From Alectoria sarmentosa (taxonomy: Eukaryota; Ascomycota; Lecanoromycetes; Lecanorales; Parmeliaceae), in assembly GCA_009733775.1 (NCBI GenBank), contig WOGZ01000021.1:62001-126000 (forward strand): DNA of 64,000 nt. Direction: 5' to 3'. Shown here in pieces: positions 54,314-64,000 of this stretch. Position 1 is the first letter of the stretch; the number at the start of each line of letters is the position of its first letter. Position numbers and translations under genes: made by a program. The notes under the pieces were generated by a model that saw only the letters and a program-made list of their open reading frames with translations, was not told where the DNA came from and ran no database searches.

Positions 54314-57300
54314 CTTGGTAAGGATGCAGTCGGTAAGTAATGTAGAAAGAAGGCTGTAGTTCGCCGATGCAACGAGTGAAGCTGATTTGAATCTTGATGC
54401 AAACGAGTGTGAATGGACGTTGCCGAAAATGAAGGTGAGGGTGAAATGATGGTGTTGAAAATTTGAAGGAGTTCTGTTGTTTCTGTTTATCAAAGCAACC
54501 GCACTAGTGCCGGCCAAGAACGGCTGTCTACAGCTACGCTATGAGTATGGTGCAAAATTCACTTATTAGGCGGGGAAAGGGGGGGATTGGCAGGTGGTGT
54601 TCGCAGAATTTCAAGCTCCCTGAGCCCTTTATCAATTTGTTTATTTGCAGTGTAAACGACAAAGCTGCCAGGGTGAGACTTGCAACGATTCGAGAATCCC
54701 TTCATGCACGACTGTTGCTACAATCTACATTCTTTCTTTCGATTACGAAAGATTGAGTCCGAAGGATGGCCAGCGATAGGATCCACCTGTACTAGTACGT
54801 GGTGTTGGCTACGAACTTCCACTTTTTTAGGGGAGCCAAGGGATCATACCTGCCCCCTGAGTTTTGATGTAATTGCTCCTCTCGATCGCCACAATCGACT
54901 GCCTTCACATCGACTCTAGTGACACAAAAGACTCGCCGATGCACAACCTCCGAATTCACTGACGACACCGATTGTTTCTCTCCCCGCTATGAGGGAGATT
55001 TCGATTTAATATGCCAGGACTAGGGGAATCGTGGAGATGTGTCAATCATCTGTCATACTTTATCTAAACAATTCGTGGCTACAGGGTCGTTGATACAATC
55101 AACACAAAAGAGTCGGAGCTCCTTGGCTCAGAAAGAAAGATTGTTGACAACGTCCACGAGATACACATTTACCCAAGTTTAGACGATGCGACCAGATGCC
55201 GAATGGACCAAGTCACCTTTGGTATAACAGCAAGGGCAGCGATCAGCTACGTGGAATAGCACCTCCGTTGACACTGAGAGTCCTTGATTTTGGCGGTAAG
55301 GCGCGATACAGGGGTTCGGTTTCCTTATTCCAGCCCTGACGGCTTGCTACTTCGACCAAATATGCCTGTCCTACAGAGTACAAGCCGGGGTGGATCTAGC
55401 CTTTTACGCGGACCCCCGCAGAGTGTCATCTACCTTGGCCGAAACAAAAACCAGCAACACAGCTGGATCAAGTATAAACGAGTTCAAGTGCCCGTCAAGA
55501 TACCAGTGACCGCTTATCATACTATCATCCACCCAACTACAATGCTAAATGTGTCATAGATTCTCATGCACATAGCATAAAAGCAGGTTTGCCCTGGATC
55601 AGATGAATGTCAGGCGGAATCGTGGCGATTACCGGAATGGTTTTTGAAAAACAAGAATTTGGGTCACATTGACAAAGGGTGGTAGAACTAGTCTGTCACA
55701 CTGATCATATCTCCCGCGCATCGTCTCTCTCAGGCAACAAAGACGCAGCTGAATTGTTGCGAGCCTGATGACCAAATGCTGGTGAATGCTTCCATTGCGT
55801 GTGTTGTCTCAAACTGCTCACAAGTCTTACATTGAGACAATTACCTCAGTCTGATTCATGTTATAGTAACAGCCAGAGGGCAACGTCAGGGTGTTCGTGT
55901 TTTGTGGTGGTGCGAAGCAACTCGCAAGCAGCTGTACAGAAATCATCTGCGCAACAATTTGTTTCCGCCTCCCGTGCATAGGGTCATCATCGTTCGCTAA
56001 TCCGGTTGGTTCCTGGGCGTCCCAAGAAGGGAGACATAAGGTGAAGGCTGCTCACATTAATTAGCATGGGCTTGGCGGTTGGACGGTTTTCTTACATGTA
56101 GACCCAGGCAGATCCATGGACGTCCAGCTGGAGTCGCGCCAATCCATCACTTCCTTGTGTATTACATCCCACACACTGTTGTCATATGGAACCGCAGGCT
56201 AGAATATGCCTCTTGCATTCCAGTCAATGTATCGTATGCAGTCGATGAATCATCGCTCGAATCATTGATTCGTCGTTGGTGATAGCCAAGGAAGGATAGC
56301 TTGACCCGCAAGGTGTAGCCATGTCAACGACTTTGTGTCATGGAATAAGTCAAAGTCTGGAGTTGATGACGATGGATCGGAGACCGTCAGCGTGCTGATC
56401 TGCTGCAATTCATCGACTGCGAATCCGAGGTCGATGTGCTGGCATGTCTCAGGAATCCCTTGAAAGATAGACTGCAGCAGAATAGTATCATAGGTACTCG
56501 ATAAGGGTTAAGAAATAGGAGAGGGACTCTGGAAGGTGACACGAAACACGTGGGTCGTGATCAATATCGTGCCTAATTTACGCAAGAACAGTATGAATAC
56601 CACGATGGCTCCTGCCATTCATCCGCGACTATCATTAGGTAGTTCATGAATCCAGATCGAGCGACGTACATTAGCGCCTTTTAGCAAGGTATTGGAGATC
56701 CATCCACCCAACACAATTGACGGAAATAGAGCTTAACACTGGCCTTTCTGTGTTGTTACGACATGTCCCTGCATTATAGAGGCTTGTGAGTCTGCCACAC
56801 CACTATGTGCGTACTTCCTAATTGAGACTAATTGCCACACTATCATGCAGTGGCTAGCCCAATCTCGATGGTAGATAGTGCCATGAATGGTTCTCGCTTG
56901 CTAGAGCCAATCGATTCGCGTACATTATCTTCTGCCACACAACATTTTCCAATTGCTGGCTCCCGAGATCCTCCTTAATCCCTGGGTCTGGGTCCGATTC
57001 GATTTCCCAAGTATGCAGCCAGCCGAATGTAACCAGAGTACTGGTACAACTCAGATCAGACATCAGCGCCTCTGTAACTGAGGAAAGCTCGATCATCATG
57101 TCTCAATGCCGAAGTGATAGGCCACATTGACAAGTGGCCTGAGCCATGGACAAGTGGCCTGAGCATGCAGAGTAGATTTACGTTATGGTAGTGGCGTAGA
57201 ATCTGGAACCACAGCCTTCTCCTGCGGCCGACCGAGCTGACGGTCTCGGCCACAGGGGCCACACACACCAAAAGCATTTGTATCGGCTGGATACATAAGA

Positions 57301-57506
57301 GGCAGGTCCTCATTGTCTTGTCGAATTCTGCGGACATGTTCGGCGGTATCTCGGATATTGCCGTCTGTCCCAATTGCACCTTGCGTATTGGGTCCGCAAA
57401 GATGGGTTACCACTTTCAACGATCGATGGATGTGTGGATTCTAGCCAGGCTATGACGCAGCCGCAGGTCAGAGGCACGAGTCCACCGTCGCACATGTGCT
57501 GGGCAT
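54314..57506. other. Long gene-poor region, 3.2 kb
   Basis: No supported gene. Frames are short on both strands, and a search by eye for conserved motifs (heterokaryon-incompatibility, transposase, reverse transcriptase, P450, transporter) found nothing convincing. A 16-nt sequence GACAAGTGGCCTGAGC occurs twice in close succession (57129-57144 and 57149-57164). It may be degraded mobile or duplicated DNA, but that is not shown. Confidence 0.45.
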
Positions 57507-58449
57507 TCATCTGTAGCTGGTCTTGATGACGTTCGAGGGATCGAATTCCCTTTTGAAAACCTCCAGGTCAGTGAGGCCGCTTTTCGAGGAACCGTTCGAG
57601 GCGCTCTCCAAGACAAAAACTATGTTGGAGAAAGCCCCCTGAAATTCGTGTTCGCAGAAGAGAAGTTCTCTCCACATGCTTGCTACCTGGATCGCCGGGT
57701 TGCGAAATCCAAAACCCACACCAAAAGACCCGATGCATAGGTCAGGATGCTGCCGCAGGGCAGCAATCCTGAGTACTGTCCTCATTTTTTCCTTCATGAG
57801 CTCTCGTTCTTGGGTGAAAGAGTAATCTGCGCCAGACTCGTCAAGTTTTGGGCGCCGAATTGGTGCTACGGAAATAATAGGTAAGACCTTCCAATCCTTC
57901 CACATAGAGTAGTTTTTGTCAGCCCCAGAGCGAAAAACTACTGCACTCATATGTCAGCATACAATGTCAACGGGCTACGTTCCGGGAGAGCAGCGTACCG
58001 ACATGAGGGGAATAAATCCCACCAGTTGTTCGAATGGGGTAGTGTGGAACCTGGGCAGATACGTGGCTAGGCGTTGTCAGAACCTTGGCGAGGTTCGAAC
58101 GCCGGCAGAGGCACTCCTCTGGAGCTATGAGACCAGACTCCCAGTCGCCTCCGGCCCGTTTCTCGTTTGCCATGTTGACAACGGGAATTGCTCCCTGCTG
58201 CTTGGAGGATTCGCTGGCCTTGAAGTTGGAGTCGTCCCAGTCCAAGGCTGCATCGACGGGGTCGCCACTAATGACTGCTATGCGAAGTTTGTGCCCACAA
58301 CCTTCTGGTGGGTTGAGGTGGAACTTGGACGAGTCCGGATATGAAATGGATATAGGAGGAAATTGGGGCAACTGAGATTGAATGTAAGGGGTGTATGTTT
58401 TCTTGGCCTCGGAAGCAATCTCTGAGGGTTTTGCTTTTGCTTGAGGCAT
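57507..58449 (-). CDS. Microbial-type PARG (TIGR02452-like)
   Basis: A macro-domain-like poly(ADP-ribose) glycohydrolase of the microbial type, which would remove ADP-ribose from proteins or cleave ADP-ribose polymers. Exons 58449-57999 and 57940-57507 give 294 residues. The N-terminal region has MPQAKAKPSEIASEAKKTYT, then the core VVNMANEKRAGGDW, ESGLIAPEECLCRRSNLAKV, with the family's Asn, Gly-Gly and Glu-Glu motif. YPIRTTGGIYSPHVVVFRSG follows, then the C-terminal VLPIISVAPIRRPKL and ALRQHPDLCIGSFGVGFGFR. The usual GGG of the family reads GGD here, and a 7-residue extra piece (VSAQVPH) lies before YPI. No signal peptide; likely nuclear or cytosolic. In fungi this family is patchy and may be of bacterial origin, which is inference. 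Confidence 0.85.
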
Positions 58450-60390
58450 TTTTGGAGAAGGAAGACTGCTTGTATCGAGCGGGAAATTGATATTTGGAAT
58501 CCGCTAAAAAGGTAGCGAGGGCCAAGAGACGAGTAGAGAGGTTAGCCAGGACAGGAGTAAGGGACAGGGACAGGAGGGTAGGATAGAAGAAGCATAGTCA
58601 ATAGATGAATGGATGAGATGGATGGATGGATGGATGGATGAGATGAAATGAGTGGATGAGATGGAGATGGAGATGGAGATGGAGGCTTGAGAGGGAGACT
58701 TTGACTGGAGACGAGACGAGACGAGTCGACGAATTGAAAGTTGTAGCGGATAAAAGTCAAAGCAAGAGGCATTATGATTCGCTTGTATGACTGACGTGTT
58801 TTGCCGTGTGAGGGAAGATTTCGGCCGACGTGGAATGCCTGAACCGTGTTACCAATTTACCAAGTTACCAAACTGATCATTACCATGGAAAATGGAGGAA
58901 TAATACCATGGACGTGACCAATCGCAATCATACGCCTGGATCAGTGGATGCTTAGATCTGATCTAGTATGACTAAAAGGTCAAGCCACGATACGCGAGAG
59001 CTTAGTATGTACGATAATTCCATTTTACTTATGGTACTCATTAGGTACAAAGTAGGTATTATTCACACCATGGTCATGACATCAGCACCCGATGATGGGA
59101 GATGGTGCCCGTCGACACTGTCAAATCATTCATTGCCGCAGCCTGAGCCCAGTAGCGGTGAGAGAATTAATGGGCAGATGGAGTGGCTGAATTCTTCACT
59201 TGAAGGATTAGTTGAAGGATAGTTGAGAGATAGCTCACAGATAGTTCGCAATGCCTCTGCCTAGCTTCCCGGGAGGCTATCTTCCCCCGTTTCGCGATCC
59301 TGCAGTCCGACTTAGCAAGATGAAACCAACTAACACCTACAATCAGATCGGTGGGGCAACTGGGGCATCTCGGCAACTGAGCAACGTTCTCTTCGCACTG
59401 CCATTCTGCCTTTTTGCTCCTCTGTCATTCTGCAAGGCGAGGAAGAGGAAGGCACCATCACTTCCAAAACCCTTTTCATTCAGGGTTCTAGCTCAGTGCT
59501 TCCAGTCCTCTAGTGGTCGGCCTTGAGGCTCCATCCATCAAACTTACGACTTTGGAGGGACAAGGTTTTCGAGGCCTCGAGGCCTGGACCCTTCCGGCGT
59601 TGGGGAACCTACAGCCGCTAAATAAAGTTTGTCTCCTCTTCCCCCCCCTCCCTTCCCCCAGTCGATAGAAAAGACGGTAAAGAACTCATCTCTTCACATC
59701 CAAGGTAAGTACGGTAACTATCGACCGCTACTTTACTCTAACCTCTACGGACTTGATACTTTCGAGTAAAGTCAGCAGCTACCACCTAGATAATCACTCC
59801 TGTATGAATAATGATAAGTCTATGATGATATAACGAATGGGCCGTGTCAATCTTGAATGAAGCGGAATGGCTTTGCAATCCTTCGGCAGTTGATGAAACG
59901 AGCGACACCTGTCAAACTCTTGGCCTGCATGTTGTAGCACATCCAGATGAAGCTGTTGATACGTACGTCCTTCCCATATAGGTAGAACCATCTTCTCCCA
60001 TATCTGCCATTCACATCTTCATCTTCTCTGGCATGCACGCTGAACAGTTGGAACCATGTTCGCCAGGCGCCTTTATCCACCTACCCGTACCCCGTAAGGC
60101 TGCATAAGATTGCATGAGATTGCATGAGATTGCCTGAGATTGCCTGAGATTGTCAACTAGCTCCCTCCTATTATTATTAAGCGTCTTTACCGACTTCCAT
60201 CCTCATTGTTCTCGAAGCTCTTGCGCCTCATTAAGATTTGTCATCTGCTCAACTCCTACTTACGACATTCTGCAGCGTCCATCGCAAACGCGAACAGCTC
60301 AGTTGGCCGATGGTCACGATATGGCGTGTTAGTCGCATACCGCCTCTGTCTTCAAGACCTAAAATTACCCTTCCTCGGACCCATGTGCAG
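58450..60390. other. Intergenic with simple repeats
   Basis: Between the PARG gene (-) and the tRNA synthetase (+). Contains GGAT/GGAGAT tandem units (about 58615-58683) and, near 60103-60152, five copies of a 10-nt unit. No gene is supported. Confidence 0.5.
60103..60152. repeat. Tandem 10-nt repeat, five units
   Basis: Five direct copies of a unit like ATGAGATTGC (variants with CTGAGATTGC) occur about 240 nt upstream of the tRNA synthetase start. This is non-coding and could be a promoter repeat or chance slippage. Confidence 0.8.
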
Positions 60391-62090
60391 ATGCGGCGTC
60401 TGTCTACTCTCCCCATAACCAGTCCCAATGTAGCCACTATTCTGGCAACTCCGCCACGACATGGCAGCCATGCAGTTACAGTGGAAGGGTCCATCAGAAC
60501 CATTCGAAACCAGAAGCATCGCTCATTCGTTGAATTGGGCGATGGCTCTACGGCATATTCCTTACAAGCTGTGCTAGATCCTCAATTGGCTCAAGGGCAC
60601 GTTCAACCATCTTTCTTCCTCCCGTGAGCCAAAAACTAACCGAGTTCGATCTATACAGCTTAGGGACAGGGACATCAGTGGCCATCACTGGGACATGGCA
60701 GGCTGCTCCACCGCAGAAGGAACAGCCATACGAACTGAAGGCTAAGGCGGTGAAGATTATCGGTGCAGTGGATGCAGAGGTTCGCTACCTACACTGAAGT
60801 GATCTGCAGTTCCTGCGTCGTGGCTTTTGACTTCGTGTCAAGATAGATGCGCTGACAAATTCATTCGTGCAGAAGTATCCCATCCAAAAGAAATATCACA
60901 GCGCCGAATACCTCCGAAACATCCCACATCTTAGGCTGCGAACCCCGATCAACGCACTGCTCGCACGATTGAGGTCCGAATGTGACTACCACCTGGCTAG
61001 CTATTTTCGAAATCGGTACTTCGTTCGCGTGCAGCCACCTATAATAACATCCTCCGACTGTGAGGGGGCCGGTGAGGTCTTCACGGTATCTTCAAAGCCA
61101 CCTAGCAGTCGAGCGAAAATTGAGATTGGGGCTGCAGAGAGGGTTGAGGACGAATTGTTCAAGGATCCAAAGTTCCTGACCGTTTCTTCTCAGCTACACC
61201 TGGAAGCTTTTATACACGAGCATCAGAAGGTCTGGACGTTGTCTCCAACATTTCGTGCCGAAAAAAGCGACACTCCGCGACACGTGGCTGAATTTTGGAT
61301 GTTGGAAGCGGAGATACGGACTGAAAGCCTGGAAGATGTCATGAATCTGGTGGAAGACATGATCCGAGATCTAGCTAGCAAATTACAGGAAGCGGGATTC
61401 GCGGAGGAGATCTTATATGCTAGTCGAGGGGCGAAGTCTGACGACGCTGAGGTTGCGCAGTCCCCGGAAATTCTTCGCAGACGCTGGCAAGGCCTTATGC
61501 ACACACCGTGGCCTCGAACCACTTATGGAAACGCAATCAAGCGCCTTCAGGATGCGGTCGAGTCAGGGGAAGCAAAGTTTTTGTATAAGCCGTCCTGGAT
61601 TACTGGCTTGCAGCTGGAGCATGAAAAATTTATTGCTACGAGCATGGGCGGAGGTAGCCCGGTGTTCGTGACTGACTATCCTCGAGAGATGAAGCCTTTC
61701 TACATGCTCCCGTCAACACTTGAGGATGGTGTTGAAACAACGAAAAACCAAACCGTCGCTTGTTTTGACCTCCTACTGCCTGAGCTATGTGAAGTAGTTG
61801 GAGGGTCAATGCGCGAACATCGGCTACAACAACTCTCTCAGTCAATGCATAATCATGTTTTGAACGTTTCTGCTGCAGACGCGATTGGTCAAACTACAAC
61901 GAACCCTGGAGTCTCGCCTTCCAGTGACAAGGGCAACCTCGAGTGGTATGCCGATCTGCGTCGATACGGTAGCGTTCCTCATGGCGGATTTGGACTCGGT
62001 TTCGACAGGCTCCTGGCTTACCTTTCTGGAACCAGCAACATCAAAGATGTGGTCCCTTGGCCTCGCTATCGTGGTCGTTGTGATTGCTGA
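60391..62090 (+). CDS. SLM5: Asparaginyl-tRNA synthetase, mitochondrial type
   Basis: A class IIb aminoacyl-tRNA synthetase that charges tRNA-Asn in mitochondria. Exons 60391-60596, 60659-60779 and 60873-62090 give 514 residues. The N-terminus (MRRLSTLPITSPNVATILA) looks like a targeting sequence. The OB-fold anticodon-binding domain is VTVEGSIRTIRNQKHRSFVE to about residue 110, followed by motif 1 (YHLASYFRNRYFVRVQPPII), motif 2 (VWTLSPTFRAEKSDTPRHVA, AEFWMLEAEI) and motif 3 at the end (GFGLGFDRLLAYLSGTSNIK, PRYRGRCDC). The first intron (60597-60658, 62 nt) needs a GC donor; a GTGAGC donor at 60624 would also keep frame but leaves only 35 nt. An AspRS is less likely, given the C-terminal signature. 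The gene symbol is by analogy with yeast. Confidence 0.92.
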
Positions 62091-64000
62091 TTCTTTGCGC
62101 ATGGGCAGCTGTCTACTATCTCCCTCCATCTATCAACTTCACCTCAGGCCCGATACCGCAACCCGAGGGTTCCAGCCTCCCTTCCCTCACTCGCCGACGG
62201 TCAATGGTGCCATTGCCTCTAACTTCACCGGCGTACACGCTACTGTGGGGGAAAGGGCGCTCGGTCACGGAACTTTGTTTGCAGACACGAGTCACCAGGG
62301 CTCTGCTCGAAATCCATCCCTATCTCGCAGCGCTGATCTCTCGATCTTCGTAGGGCCTCGAAAGCGCCGGGTGTCTCGTGGAATGGGAACATTTTTGGCG
62401 ACAAATCTGCCTCCAGAGGAGAAGCGCCTCTAGCTCCTCAGCCAACACGAGAGTGGCCCACTAGAGTACGGAAGGTACTAGGTAATTAAAAGTGAGACTC
62501 ATGCAAGCCACTCGTACAGGAAAGAGGCAAAGTTGCCAAATCTGTGTTGTAGAGCTCGCAAGTAATACCCTTCTTGTCTGGAGAATGGCAAAGTTGATGT
62601 TCCGAGGTGTGGAGAGTGGAGAGTGGAGAGTGGAGAGTGGAGATTGGAGACGGTGCGGCGGGTTTTGCTTGGACTCGGCCACTCTGCCAATCAAGGACAG
62701 GCTGACAGGCTGACAGGCTGACAGCAAAGAATCACGGTACGGAAAATATGCATATCCTGTGGTTGAGCGGCAGGAAAGCTTGGCGGCACTCTAAAAGTTA
62801 CCTTCCCAAGGCTTCCATATTCCCGGGATATATTAATACATTGATGCATCGTACCCTGGCCCTCTCCCAGATTGCGAATGGCGAGAGTGAGGTACATTTG
62901 TGATATGGCTTGGTCTCCATCTTAGGCTTGGTGGTGGTCTGACGACCTATCATTGGTTGCAGATGTAACGCCGGAACGGACATTGTTCCTTCAGTATTAC
63001 GAATAATATAGCTTACGTGGCCTGAGCAGAAAAGCCAAATCTCACACCGAATATTATAATTATTATTCTTATTATTCCTTCTATTATTACTAGTACTTGC
63101 GATTGTGTGCAAATCACCTGCCCGCCGTTGAAACATGCATATTGATATTTTAGGTCTGGCTGCATTCTTTTCGCCTCTGATTGATGCACTTTCAGACCCC
63201 AACACGCTCGGCGTATCAAAGATACAACAACAGGCAAGCCCGGGACCCTCGGCCAAGATGTTGCTCACAAGATACCAAGTCAGCATATTGCATGCATGCA
63301 GGACACCCTGGGCACTCCGGGTGAAGAGATTGAATGAAGGATGATTTGAATTCGGCAGCATCGGCAAAAGCAGCTCTTGACAGGGAATAGTGTCGGTAAG
63401 ATATAAGGTTCCGTGGCGTGTCGATTAACCTTACTCCACAAGTTGACCAGAGGCAAAACCAGCCAAGGCCACCGAAGCGGCCGAAAAGACAAAAAGAGCG
63501 ACTTGCAGGTCTCACACATGGCAGACTATACCTGTATAGCTGTGTCTCAGATCTCATCGCTGCCGCTATTGGGCCAATATATTCGGACCCCATAGTTATA
63601 GGCGAGGCGGTGTAATAGATAGAGAATAGAGAGAGTGAAGCCGTGCCTGCACCCAAATGATAAGGCATCGAATGTATTGTCTTTGTGTGAGTGTGTGTGT
63701 GAGTTTGTGTGAGTGTGCGAGAGTGACAAGGGGCCAGCTGTGCCAGAACGAGCAGCTGAATGCTTGGGGGTGGTGAAAACCGTTCAAACACAGCATTCCT
63801 ACTCTATTCTTGGCCCTTTTTTTTAACACAGTAATCCCCTCGCTTCTCACGGCTTCTTCCCACTTTTCCCCATTTATAAGGGAAATTGTTGCGAGGTGCC
63901 TCCATCAAGGCTTTGGCTCTACACAGTACATGTTGCGAAGCCTACCGACGACACTGAGATAATGACGATACTTGATGACACCACCGTAGAAGTTTCACCA
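62091..64000. other. Intergenic with simple repeats, window end
   Basis: No gene is recognised in the last 1.9 kb. It contains a GGAGAGT tandem (about 62610-62641), a GACAGGCT tandem (about 62696-62724), an AT-rich stretch with TTATTATT words (about 63051-63095) and a GT-rich run (about 63684-63722). A gene beginning beyond the window edge cannot be excluded. Confidence 0.45.

Noticed and set aside
56854..57506. Possible remains of a heterokaryon-incompatibility protein
   Set aside because: A few Trp/Ser words look suggestive, but no ordered HET motif could be followed across frames.
1..64000. tRNA or rRNA genes, CRISPR arrays and intact transposons
   Set aside because: Looked for GTTCGA-type B boxes with matching stems, regularly spaced repeats, and transposase or reverse-transcriptase motifs; none convincing was found. 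A tRNA scan would be decisive.

Overview
The window is nuclear DNA of a filamentous ascomycete (Pezizomycotina). Genes lie on both strands without operons. Most have one to eight short GT-AG introns (about 46-65 nt) with a CTGAC or CTAAC branch-point motif. The gene set is fungal: a PTH11/SAT4-type membrane receptor, FAS1 proteins, an Atf1-type bZIP factor, a GT69 mannosyltransferase, Ten1, and Ser/Thr-rich secreted proteins. The long repeated introns described below resemble the introner-like elements known from Dothideomycetes, so I lean to that class without being able to prove it.

Layout. 0-11 kb: a small charged MGC protein, a nine-exon PgdA-type polysaccharide deacetylase (-), a seven-helix receptor-like protein (+), a two-domain fasciclin protein (-) and a cytochrome P450 (+). 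11-16 kb: two small related orphan genes (-) and an acidic orphan with an internal duplication (+). 16-27 kb is a dense housekeeping and regulatory block: Atf1-type bZIP (+), Ten1 (-), Snf7/Vps32 (+), FHA-forkhead factor (-), a 2OG-Fe(II) dioxygenase (+) and a DsbA-type thiol oxidoreductase (-). 28-36 kb: a broken short-chain dehydrogenase, a kelch membrane protein (+), a GT69 mannosyltransferase (+) and a basic orphan (-). 38-49 kb: COPI alpha subunit (+), an Ala/Pro/Gln-rich small protein (-), Get3 (-), 5-hydroxyisourate hydrolase (+) and a small conserved-looking three-exon gene (+) that no single ORF shows. 49-64 kb: two Ser/Thr-rich secreted proteins (-) with related C-terminal domains, a microbial-type PARG (-) and a mitochondrial asparaginyl-tRNA synthetase (+), separated by long gene-poor stretches.

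No biosynthetic cluster or operon-like system is visible. The genes serve separate jobs: vesicle traffic (alpha-COP, Snf7, Get3), stress and cell-cycle transcription (Atf1, forkhead), telomere capping (Ten1), purine breakdown (HIU hydrolase), surface and wall functions (deacetylase, GT69, FAS1, kelch, Ser/Thr-rich proteins).

The most striking signal is in the introns. Six introns of 137-167 nt in four unrelated genes share sequence with one another, mainly the 3' end around a CTGACTCCGAAATC-like motif, and in most of them that motif can pair with a complementary arm nearer the donor. I interpret them as copies of one multiplying introner-like family. The window also needs three GC-AG introns to keep reading frames, and has a 625-nt intron carrying a possible nested membrane-protein ORF. 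All exon joins were worked out by hand from reading frame, splice consensus and family conservation; no transcript data were available.
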